From: Isochrysis galbana
Lineage: Eukaryota; Haptophyta; Isochrysidales; Isochrysidaceae
Length of the DNA stretch: 64,000 nucleotides
Direction: 5' to 3'
Assembly: GCA_018136815.1 (NCBI GenBank)
Contig: CM030937.1
Span: 5,474,632 to 5,538,631, forward strand
Under the pieces are notes generated by a model. The model was not told where the DNA came from. It did not search any database and saw only the letters and a list, made by a program, of their open reading frames with translations. Each line of letters starts with the position of its first letter. The first letter of the stretch is position 1. Shown piece by piece: positions 1 to 9,256 of the stretch. The position numbers were made by a program, and so were the translations under genes.

Positions 1-764
<764 letters not shown>

Positions 765-1392
765 CTCTAGATACGTCTCGTCGGGGGAATCTTTCGGCGC
801 CGCCGCCGTCGTCGCCGTCGCCGTCGCCGCCGTCGCTGTCGCTGTCGTCGTCGTCGTCGCCGCCGCCCTCTTCCCGCAGTTGCACGTGGGTGCCACTCGC
901 AACTCGTACTCACATGGTTTCGCACGCATTTCGTTGAAGGAAAACGCATGGTGGATGGTGGCATACATGTATAAAAGCGGGGCTTGCCAGCCACCAACCC
1001 TCATCGGGCCCGCCGGGGCTGCATCGAGGTCGGATCGATCGCGCTCTCTTGTGGAGCCGATCGCCCATCCAGTGGCAAAGAGTTCGGGCTCTGCAAGAAG
1101 AGATGAATAACAAATGTGGGGAGATTCGTGCAGTAGCAGTAGGTCACCGGGGACTAGAATCCTAATTCCAAATTCCTAAAAAACGGGGGTGCTGGTGCTG
1201 ATGGTGATGGTGACCAATGGTGATGGGTGATGGGCGTAGCTTTTTTAAAATCGATTTTCTTTTTTCGTTTTTTACACCCCACCCACCCACCCGCCACCCC
1301 CTCCCCCTCGCGACCCCACCCCCCACCCGCTCCCTACGGCCGTTCCAGATTCGTAAAAAAAACTGTACAAAAGCGCAAAAGCTTTTACCCCG

Positions 1393-1780
1393 CCCAGATG
1401 GGACAATAGGCTTCTAATAGGTTCTATTAATTAAGAGGTCAAGAGGTCTACCAGACCTGTTACCTGTTAATAGGTAATAGGCGATTAAAAAACCCTGTCT
1501 AATATTCTCGCCTCGCGCGTGGCGCGTGGCTATAGGTACCGCTATCGTAGCCACGCCCAGATCATCTCAGATCCCTTCCTCTCCCTAGGAACTAAGCTCA
1601 GAAGTCAGAAACCAATCGTATTCATATTATAAATCATACTGATAGATCTATAATCTATGATATTATGAAAATGAGTTTCATTTTGACCTGTTACGGACCT
1701 ATTGCGACCTGTTAACATGTCCTCTTAATAGGAAGAGGCCCCCAAAACCTGTTGACCTTGTACCTGTTGTCCCATCTGGG
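1393..1780. mobile_element. 388-bp terminal-inverted-repeat element (MITE-like)
   Basis: The ends are inverted: the left end reads CCCAGATGGGACAA and the right end reads TTGTCCCATCTGGG. The flanks repeat CTTTTACCCCG (1382-1392) and CTTTTACCCTG (1781-1791), an 11-bp duplication with one mismatch. A 9-11 bp duplication is usual for Mutator-like elements, so a non-autonomous MULE is the best guess. There is no open frame inside. The interior near 1495 carries a motif (CTAATATTCTCGCC then CGCGCGTGG) also seen near 49200, which resembles the reverse complement of retroposon 3' ends here. Confidence 0.65.
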
Positions 1781-1791
1781 CTTTTACCCTG

Positions 1792-2349
1792 CCCCGCGAG
1801 AGAGAGAGACAAGAGAGAGGCCGGCCGAGCAGCATTTCCGATGTGCCTTCTGCCTTCCACCCCCACCCCAACCGCGCCTCGTCCCGCTGCGCCGTTCGCC
1901 CTCTCCTTCCTCCTGGCTGCGGGTCGCGGGTCCCTTACCCCCTCTTCCCTCTTTCCTTTCCTACCTTCAAACACTATACATTGTTGATGTCTCCTCCCCT
2001 TGCACTTGTCCCGGCCACCGCAATCGCTCTCCGCCCCCCCCCCCCCCGGCTTGCCCATGTGCTACTAGGTAGTGTAGTACAATGATACGCGCTCTCTGCG
2101 CCGACCACCGATCGGCCTCTCGACCAGCCGAGCCTCATGGATGGGGCGGTGGGAGGCCGAGTGCCTGCACAACATATGGTGTTGCTGATCGCAGCAAGCC
2201 AGGGCAACGGAGAGGCGGCGCACAATATTCCGTGTGCACATGCCATGTAGAAGCCGGAATGCAGAGCAAGAATAAACGTTTGAGCAATACATGCAAGAGC
2301 ACCCGCCAATTCTACTCGTGACGCCCAACCACCACTGCTGGGCTACTTC
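1792..2349. other. Intergenic, no gene recognised
   Basis: Pyrimidine-rich sequence, a C run near 2035-2048, then mixed sequence without codon structure. It is the 3' flank of the minus-strand nucleoside phosphorylase gene. Confidence 0.35.
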
Positions 2350-3374
2350 CTACAACCGCACTGAAGCGATACCCTTGAGCACTGCTTGGCCCCCCCGTGT
2401 CTCGAGTGCATGAAGCTCGTCGGTTGTAATCACGTCCGTAGAGAGCCGATTTGCACAGACGATGGCCGCGCTGAAGGCTCGGATTGAGCCTCTGGAGCAC
2501 GCGGCAAGGTGGAGCAAGTGAAAGGATTCCATTTCCCTACAAGTACAAGGAGACTAGGTGTGTGAGGCGAGAGTGGAGGGGAGACGAGGGGAGAATTGAG
2601 CTATTTGTTCTGACAACAGACTTTCGCCGAAACCAAGGCGTCGCTGTCCGCATGATCTCACATGGAAGTCGCCGAGGGGTGCCGCGCGAGGAGCGAAGGG
2701 ATGAGCATCTCGTTGGAGTCGACAAAGTTGCCGTCGATACGCCCTTGCGATGAATAGAATGAGCATGAGCTGACATTCAGGCCATCGATGGCCTTGTCGC
2801 CGAGCGCAGCTTTGACTGCGGCTGAAACTGCGTCGCCGACCTCGTGGTCTGGCAATACCACGTCGCTGAAAGAGTATGCTCCAGTCATGGAGGCGATACA
2901 ACGACGGAGGGGACCAGCGGTGAACGCATCGTAATTCCGCTGGATGTAGAGCGAGCCGGAATTGTTTAGGCAGACGGTGCCGGGGACAGCTTGCACAGAA
3001 AGGCCTCCGCAGGAACCATAGCGGACGATGACGATCGGCCCATCGACAATCGCGCGCGCCTCCCTCACCAGAAAGTCCATCATGGCCACGCCCATGCCGA
3101 TCGAGACGACGGAGACAGGCACTCCACCGACTGCTCCAGTGAAGGTGGTGAAGCCTCGAGGCGAGGTGAGCTCCGCCACCGAGGACGGCTCATCAAGCAG
3201 CTCGCGCAGCCTGCGCGCGCGAGAGAGGGAGCCGACTGTGACGATGCGCGACGCCAGCTCGCCCTTCTTCCGGCCCAGGTGAGTCACCCTCCCATCGGGC
3301 TCCTTGGGCACTGCGTTTGTGTCCGTGTAGTACGAGTTCTCTGAAAGAGTGCTCGGCACGCTCGGAGCGCGCAT
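2350..3374 (-). CDS. Uridine/nucleoside phosphorylase (PNP_UDP family), two exons
   Basis: Cleaves a nucleoside with phosphate into base and ribose-1-phosphate, in pyrimidine or purine salvage, probably in the cytosol. Exon 1 is 2662-3374 and exon 2 is 2350-2536; the 125-bp intron begins GTGAGA and ends TAG. Joining them in phase 2 gives the junction SMEMESFHLLHLA, which matches the family's nucleoside-binding EME segment. Upstream landmarks are GRVTHLG, SIGMG, VRYGSCGGL (phosphate/base-site region) and SFYSSQGRID. The product is about 299 residues, a normal length for eukaryotic uridine phosphorylases. Uridine is the more likely substrate than purines, judging from the SSQGR segment, but I am not certain. 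The start is the first ATG, with no obvious targeting peptide. Confidence 0.85.
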
Positions 3375-3904
3375 CCACCACGTCTAGATGACGCTCGGCT
3401 CGCTCGGCTGGCACGCTCTTGGCGTACGCTCTTGCGTACGCTCTCTCCCGCCCGCCCGCCCGCCCGCCCTCTCCACCAAATCTTCCTCTCGTCCCTCTCC
3501 CTCCCTCCCTCCCTCTCTCTCTCCCTCTCCCCCTCTGTCTCTCAGCCTCTCTCTCCCACCCCCCCTCTCCATTCTCTCTTCTTTCTTCTCTCTTCCCTCT
3601 TCTTTCTCTCCTATTTTCAAGCTTGCCCGGCGACGACGTGAGCGACGGAGAGGGACGGAGAGAGAAAAAAGAGAAGGAGAGCGAGTCCTGCGACGGAAGA
3701 AGCAGTGCCCGTCGCGCCAGCCGCTGCCGCAGATTGTCCCGTACTCTATCGTACTCCTACTCTAGAGCTCTAGTGTGAATTCTCTAAATAGAAGGCAGTG
3801 TCAGTGAGGGGTGACGCCCCTCAAAGTTTGAGGAGACGTCGCGCCTTCAAACTTCGATGGCCGCAGTCGACTTCAGTGAGAAAACGAAAAGTTGACGTGG
3901 GAAA
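3375..3904. promoter_or_regulatory. Pyrimidine-rich upstream region of the phosphorylase gene
   Basis: It holds a CGTACGCTCTTGCGTACGCT tandem motif followed by CCCG repeats and CT-rich sequence (3420-3620). CT-rich leaders of this kind also precede the ABC-F, channel, HMG-CoA synthase and DnaJ starts, so they appear typical of promoters in this genome. No TATA box is convincing. Confidence 0.4.
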
Positions 3905-4852
3905 TTGGAGGAGGAAAGCGGAAAAAAAATGCGAGGGGGAGCGAAGGAGAGCGACGCGACGATGGCGACGCCCCCGGAGAGGCCCCCGGCACGTCGAGCG
4001 GCATGCAGCCTGTCGAGTGGGAGCGTGGCGTCGCGGAGGTCGGCCCGTCTCAATGGGTCGGCGTACGAGCACACTGCCATCCCCATCTCGCCGCATGAGG
4101 CCCCCTTGCGTCCCCGCAGAGGTGGAAAGGTCGCTCGCCGCCAACTCGATGGCGTCCTCGAGGAGTCGTTGCACGAGGCGAAGGCAGCCGAGGCGCGGGA
4201 GAGGGCCGAGAGGGCAGCAAAGAGGAAGGAGGTGGATGAGGAGAACGCAGAAAGCGGTAGCGAAGACGTTCTCGAAGAGGTGTACAACGAGTATGTGTAT
4301 GTACAAGAGCCTCGACGACGTGCTAGTGGACCACCTTACAAAGACGAAGAGAGCAAGAGAGGTGGAGAGAGTCACATGAGGGTGCGTACCGCTGAGCACG
4401 GAGGAGGCCACACGAAGCGTGCAAGCCAACAAGGTGCAGGTTGCAGCATGGATTGCAGCAATGTGGGGGAGCGCGAGACTGAGCACCGCCCAAGCAGCCA
4501 AGCTGATGGGGCACGAGGCAGGATCACCAAGGAGAACACGAAGAAGGATGAGGGCATTGAGGAGGGCAGTGGCGGTGGCGATGGCGGCTTCACTCGTGGC
4601 CATGACGTTGGAGGTCGTTTGCTGCCGCGCCAAGAACAAGAAGTAGAAGTACAAGACCTGGATTTGGCGTCCCCGGCGAGGAGTGGTGGTGGTGTGAGGA
4701 GCAGCAATGATAAGGCATCGAGCATCGATGAGGAAGGTGCCGAAGAACCAAGAAACCCTTTTGATTTTGGTGCAAACTGCCAAGCTCCACCAATACGAGA
4801 CCATTCATTTTCGGGGCAAGAGGGTCCCCAAGACGCATGGCAAGAAGGGTGA
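3905..4852 (+). CDS. Uncertain coding region, basic and charged, unknown function
   Basis: An open frame of 315 codons rich in Arg, Glu, Ala and Gly. Residues about 75-115 form a charged Lys/Glu/Ala helix that may be a coiled coil. Other frames over the same DNA also look protein-like: KVQVAAWIAAMWGSARLS near 4430 and HFRGKRVPKTHGKKGEAMEN near 4800. A spliced gene that switches frames is therefore as likely as one long frame. I recognise no family. It lies just upstream of a cysteine-rich module on the same strand, so the two could be exons of one gene. Confidence 0.3.
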   Translation: MEEESGKKMRGGAKESDATMATPPERPPARRAACSLSSGSVASRRSARLNGSAYEHTAIPISPHEAPLRPRRGGKVARRQLDGVLEESLHEAKAAEARERAERAAKRKEVDEENAESGSEDVLEEVYNEYVYVQEPRRRASGPPYKDEESKRGGESHMRVRTAEHGGGHTKRASQQGAGCSMDCSNVGERETEHRPSSQADGARGRITKENTKKDEGIEEGSGGGDGGFTRGHDVGGRLLPRQEQEVEVQDLDLASPARSGGGVRSSNDKASSIDEEGAEEPRNPFDFGANCQAPPIRDHSFSGQEGPQDAWQEG

Positions 4853-5639
4853 GGCGATGGAGAACATTCGGGCCGCCCTCAACACGGATCCATTATTTCA
4901 TGTGCGTGTTGCGCGCCGTTTGTGCGAGTGAGTTGTTGTGCATGTCGCCTGAGACTGAGGGAGACTCAGCCATCAAGGGTGGGGAGGAGCGGCAGAGAGA
5001 ACGAAAACGAGAGCAGCAGGCACACGAATGGTGGGGGAACAGGATGGCGGGGCAGTGGAAAGCGGAGGCGTGGCAAAGCGGAGGCGAAGCGAGGGGCGAA
5101 GGAATGGCGAAGGAATGGCGAAGGAAGGCAGGCTGGCCGCGCTCGTCGCCATCGAGTTGAGCCATGCTCACCCCATGGGTCGGAGCGGGCTGAGGAGTGA
5201 GGAGTGAGACGGGCATATGCACCATGCGCATGCGCATGTGCGGGCTTGTGCGCGGTGCGATGGCCGGCGAGGTGTGTGGCGAGTGGCGAGGGCGTGCGGT
5301 GAGTGAGGGATGTCTTCAAACTGCCGAATCAAGCCGAAGCTTGATCGTGGGGCAAGTCTCAGCGGGGCTAGGGCATGAGTGAAGAGAAGTCTTGAGAGAG
5401 CGGGGGAAAGGGCGCGCTACATCGCGACGAGGGGCCACGAGACACCACCCCACATCACTCACTCACCAACAAGAAAACTCCGAAAACTAACGCAACATCG
5501 CACAAACAAATCAATGAAACGAGTAAGGACAAACGAACAAATGCGGCGTGCAATGCGGCGGAGCTTCGAGGCACCTCATTGGCAAAAACAAAACTCACTC
5601 AATTTTCTCACACACTACACATTGATAGAAGCACCGCAT

Positions 5640-5945
5640 CCGCCTAGAGTATATAAAATACTCTGGATGCGACAACCTCAGGGGGGGGGGAAGGGCGAGC
5701 CCGGCAGCTGTGGTTGCGGGAAGAAAGCCGCCTGTTCCACTCGTGCGTGTCCATGTGTTCAAGCCCGAGTTCCTTGCACCCCCGCGTGCCACGGTGGGCA
5801 ACCAGCTGTAAACTGTGTGCGATGCGCTACCGGTGGGCCCTCGCCCTCGCAGTCGGAGAAAGTTGGGGAGTGTGATAGCGTTGCCTCTGAATGTGAGTCA
5901 CTTGAGGGATCTGTGTACAGTTGTATGCCTGATGAGCCCGTGTGA
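5640..5945 (+). CDS. Cysteine-rich CXC-type module, end of an unknown protein
   Basis: The frame holds CGCGKKAACSTRACPC followed by VPCTPACH, i.e. spacing C-x-C-x5-C-x4-C-x-C-x6-C-x3-C. This resembles the CXC/tesmin-like zinc-binding arrangement used to bind DNA; similar tails are also found on some transposon proteins. An acidic Ser-rich tail follows and ends at 5945. Just upstream is a short hairpin (GCATCC to GGATGC around TATATAAAA), like those in the triplicated unit at 49.6-50.1 kb. The exon's true 5' limit is unknown. It may belong with the frame at 3905-4852. Confidence 0.4.
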   Translation, partial: PPRVYKILWMRQPQGGGKGEPGSCGCGKKAACSTRACPCVQARVPCTPACHGGQPAVNCVRCATGGPSPSQSEKVGECDSVASECESLEGSVYSCMPDEPV

Positions 5946-6546
5946 ATATTCCCCCTTGCTGCTGGCCGGGTTAGCTCTAGCGCTCTATCTACCTTCATAT
6001 GAAAGTATGCTAGTAGTGTTATAGCATTTCGATTGCGTGCCTACAGGTGAAGCGGGCTGAGGAAGTGATGTGAGTGAAGCATTTGTGTGTAGTTGCATGC
6101 CTGCCGATCCAATTTGAACGTTGACCTTTCCCTCTTTTGCTATCATTAGATCTACCTACCAAATACACGAATATGACGAACAAAACCGCCTCTGTAAATG
6201 GAAGAGAGGCCAGGCGAAATTGGGGCCCCCGAGGCAAGCGGGCGCCCATTTTTTTTGCCCTCGCGCCCTTCATGAGACTTGTTGAGGAGCTCCACCGTCT
6301 CAGAAAGCAAACTTGTCCACGAGCAGATGTGCCCTTTCTCCTACTGAAAGCGTGGTGGAGAGGAGTACTCTCTAAAGTCGACTTGGCGGGTACCGAACTA
6401 GCCAATGCGAGGAAAATTTACATGTGATTTGAGACGGTAGCAATGGACAAAAAGTATCATTACTTCCCATGCTGTGGCAGGCAGCATACACATGCACGAG
6501 TAGCAGCACCCATTCCTACTGCCGTATGAACACCTCTAACACACCC
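5946..6546. other. Intergenic, no gene recognised
   Basis: Mixed composition with short frames only. No RNA gene or repeat relation was recognised apart from short local similarity. Confidence 0.3.
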
Positions 6547-7056
6547 TTATAGCTCGGAGAAACCGACGACAGACCCGCCATGCAACTCCTCAATTTTGCG
6601 CTCCACGCAGTGCGGCAGCTTAGACCTGTGGCCAATCTGGGTGTGAGAGAGTGCCCTGACGCAGCCAAGCAAGGCGTGTGCACCACCTGAAATTCTTGCC
6701 CACTTTGTCCTCGAATCCTGGGCCTGAGCTGAGTATGGCCGCTCCACCCAACACAGCCACTGCTGGCCGTCCGCGTCCAGCCTCACTCCCTGGAGCCACT
6801 GCTCCGTGCACACTGCCACCTGTCGAGCTGCCACTGCCTCTGCCACGACAGCGGCTGCCTCTTCATCGTCGGGTGGGCCGCACTCCGGGCACAGAAGTGT
6901 AGACGATGTGTGCAGATGGCCACGCTGCACTTGCACCACGTGCAGAGGCGGCGCAGCATGCTCGGGGGCCGCAGAACCTGCGCTGAGGAGCCCACCTAAC
7001 TCCACTGGAATGGTGCCCAGCGGGCCGTCGAAGGCAGGCATCCCATACATCGCCAC
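6547..7056 (-). CDS. Hypothetical protein, 169 residues
   Basis: An open frame with balanced codon use and no low-complexity bias, beginning MAMYGMPAFDGPLG. It includes a possible metal-binding pair (LLCPECG), then an acidic, Ala-rich helix and a Trp-containing segment (QQWLCWVERPYS). No family is recognised. It could be one exon of a longer gene. The opposite strand is also partly open, so the strand is not certain. Confidence 0.35.
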   Translation of the reverse strand: MAMYGMPAFDGPLGTIPVELGGLLSAGSAAPEHAAPPLHVVQVQRGHLHTSSTLLCPECGPPDDEEAAAVVAEAVAARQVAVCTEQWLQGVRLDADGQQWLCWVERPYSAQAQDSRTKWARISGGAHALLGCVRALSHTQIGHRSKLPHCVERKIEELHGGSVVGFSEL

Positions 7057-7149
7057 GGCCTCCCTTGGGAAGGGAGAGCTCCTCGCTGGAGAGCGCGCGC
7101 CCCGCCGCCCACCTGCCGATTTCCCACCTCTTACTAAATCCTACGGAAC

Positions 7150-7301
7150 CACCTTAATTGCCCTGCTCATGCCAGAATGCAGAGCATGGGGTTGACCGAC
7201 AGGCCCCCCGGAGAGGAATGGGGGAATTGTGCCTGAGCCTGCTCAGCTGCTCAGAGGGGGGACGCAAAGCGCCCCCCCATGCTCCATGCTGAACTGAGTA
7301 T
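7150..7301 (-). repeat. Diverged 5' piece of the 0.75-kb retroposon family
   Basis: On the minus strand it starts CAACTAAGTTTATACT, as the intact copies do, and is soon followed by a G7/C6 hairpin. The body is strongly diverged and the 3' boundary is unclear. A second repeat (7311-7404) directly abuts it. Confidence 0.45.
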
Positions 7302-7310
7302 AAACTTAGT

Positions 7311-7404
7311 TGCCCCCCAGGAGTTTCATCTTGGGCTTCGGAGAACGGTCAAAAAATGCAGCCCGCCCACATGTTAGTAGTTATAAATCGCTGTTTGACC
7401 GCCC
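7311..7404 (+). repeat. Dispersed repeat ending TGACCGCC, copy 1 (partial)
   Basis: It shares ACGGTCAAAAAATGCAGCCC and the terminal TTTGACCGCC with copies at 8471-8626 (minus) and 53221-53371 (plus). This copy lacks the left part seen in the other two. Confidence 0.6.
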
Positions 7405-7599
7405 TACCGCCCTAATATCTAATATTGGCGCTTCTAGCTTCTAGCCGGCTGTGAGCAAATAAAATCGCGCGGCCGTTTAAACCCGCAGTCTGTCGGCTCC
7501 CTCCGCTCCCTCTTTCTCCGTGATTTGAGCTGGCCCCCTTCGCGTCGGTCCGACCCCCGACGACCACAAAAACAACGCTCCCGAGCTCGAGCTGTGCGA

Positions 7600-8001
7600 A
7601 TGAGGCACGACGCAGATGCCGTGCTCGCTCTGACAGCCATCGCAGAAGTCCACCGCGCTCCTCTCGCGCTCGTGAGTGAGGCGGCCGCGTGCAATCGTCC
7701 CGCTGAGGCGGTGAAGCACCAACACGAGCCAGAGAACACCGGCGAGCTGATGAAGAAGAAGAAGATGAGGAGAGCGACCGGTCCGCTTCGCCGATGGACG
7801 GCCGAGGAAGACGTCTTGTTGCGTGGTGTGATCGAAAAGTTCGGGGACGAACGATTGAAACGCACTCACTTTGAGGAGGCCGCAGTGCTGTTGGGCACAA
7901 AGCGTACTGGATATGCTGTCGAGCAGCACTGGTACCTTTACCTCCGACCTGGTGCTCCCAAGGCTGCACGTATCGCCAGCGAGGAGATTGCTGTGCCGTA
8001 A
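7600..8001 (+). CDS. Myb/SANT-like DNA-binding protein
   Basis: A small nuclear protein of about 133 residues. A basic patch (MKKKKMRRATGPLRR) leads into RRWTAEEDVLLRGVIEKFG and ends AVEQHWYLYL, with the spaced tryptophans and acidic first helix of a Myb/SANT repeat (about residues 65-120). Such single repeats usually bind DNA or histone tails. I chose the ATG at 7600 because the sequence before it is pyrimidine-rich and low in protein character. No intron is needed. The promoter side is CT-rich. The family call is good; the target is unknown. Confidence 0.6.
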   Translation: MRHDADAVLALTAIAEVHRAPLALVSEAAACNRPAEAVKHQHEPENTGELMKKKKMRRATGPLRRWTAEEDVLLRGVIEKFGDERLKRTHFEEAAVLLGTKRTGYAVEQHWYLYLRPGAPKAARIASEEIAVP

Positions 8002-8057
8002 TCAATCCGACCGGCCGATTGCCCGTCGCGAAAGCGACGCCACGATCCCACTCCTTT

Positions 8058-8105
8058 GCCATTAGCTTGTGCCTGAATGTTGCCACTAGCTTGTGCCTGA
8101 ATGTT
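8058..8105. repeat. 24-bp direct repeat, two copies
   Basis: Two adjacent copies of TAGCTTGTGCCTGAATGTT-containing sequence sit in the 3' flank of the Myb-like gene. Confidence 0.7.
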
Positions 8106-8470
8106 TTGAATTGGATACGCACGTGACCTTATATTGACAGCCAGCTGTGCAATCAAGGCAGGCAGGAGTACCGTCCTGCAACGTAAGATAGACGCTCTCA
8201 CTTCAACTCGACCATTTATCAGCAGCCTATGGCCGACCGTCACAGTCGCGAGGTGAGAATATGGCCCACCGTCACCCAAGTAGGGAGTGGCGGATTGAAG
8301 CTCAAGGTGAGAACAGACAACAGAGAATTTTTCATCCCTAGTCATTCTCTTGCTGGTGTATCGCTGTGAGTCTATCAAGTGTTTCATCCCTAGTCTTTCC
8401 GCCAGGAGTTCAGCTTAATCTTTTCTGCCAACACGGGCAGAGCGGGCTGAATGAAGTGATTCATACATGG

Positions 8471-8626
8471 GGCGGTCAAACCGCAAACAGGGGATTTTTA
8501 ACCACTAATCACTAATAAGCATGGGTCTGCATTTTTGACCGTGGCGCGATACCCAATGAAAAACCTCTAGGAGGCCCACCTCCCACCACGAAACGTTTCG
8601 CCGAGAAATGGTGCGATCCGACCCCC
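8471..8626 (-). repeat. Dispersed repeat ending TGACCGCC, copy 2
   Basis: Read on the minus strand it carries CGGATCGCACCATTTCT, then GAGGTTTTTCATTGGG, ATCGCGCCACGGTCAAAAA and a TTTGACCGCCCC end. The full length is shared with 53221-53371. It has no coding potential and probably is a small mobile element, class unknown. Confidence 0.65.
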
Positions 8627-9256
8627 GCCCTCTCCCACCCCCCTTAGTCGCGCGCGCACTCACATTCACGATCTACGATCTCGATCTGCGCGCCCAGGTC
8701 CCAGGTGTGCAGGATTAGGTGTAGGTGGGTGAGTGTTCCTGATTCCTGGTGTGGTTGTGTCCGCCTCCCGGGCCGCGCGCGTGCTGAAAATAAAACAAAT
8801 GAATTAATGTTATAACCTAGCCAACCCCACTAGCCACTTTAGAAAGACTTTAGCTAATCGGACACAACTTTTCAGTCCCGGAATCCCGCCATGCCTCATG
8901 CGCCTGACGAGCCAGGTGCCAGGTGCCCGAGTGATACTGGGGGGAGGGGGCACTGCCCCCTCCCCTCGATATTTGTTGCCGCGCGCGTGGTGGGAGTATT
9001 AAAAAATCTCTGCAGCAAGGCCTGCGTGGGGCATCTTCACCCGTAGCTTCACCCGCGTGCAGCTATCGGCGCCGGCCAGCGGCTCGAGCATGAAGGGGCC
9101 CATCATCCCATTTACAACTATTTTATTATTCAAAGAGACGCACGCCCCAAAAGATAGGGTGGATAGGCAGCATAGCAGAAACAAACCGGTCTAGGTCTGT
9201 TGGCGCTCCCACGTCTTATGGATGACTGTGGCATTGCAGATGCGCTGGCCTGCAAC
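8627..9256. other. Intergenic, with a possible retroposon 3' end near 8960-9010
   Basis: A G7/C6 hairpin at about 8940-8965 is followed by GCCGCGCGCGTGG and GAGTATTAAAAAATC. This order resembles the 3' ends of the retroposons in the window. Otherwise nothing is recognised; it is the 3' flank of the ABC-F gene. Confidence 0.35.

Noticed and set aside
3821-4804. 327-codon minus-strand frame opposite 3905-4852
   Set aside because: Leu/Ser/Arg-rich shadow; no domain. The plus strand has more protein-like segments, although that too is uncertain.
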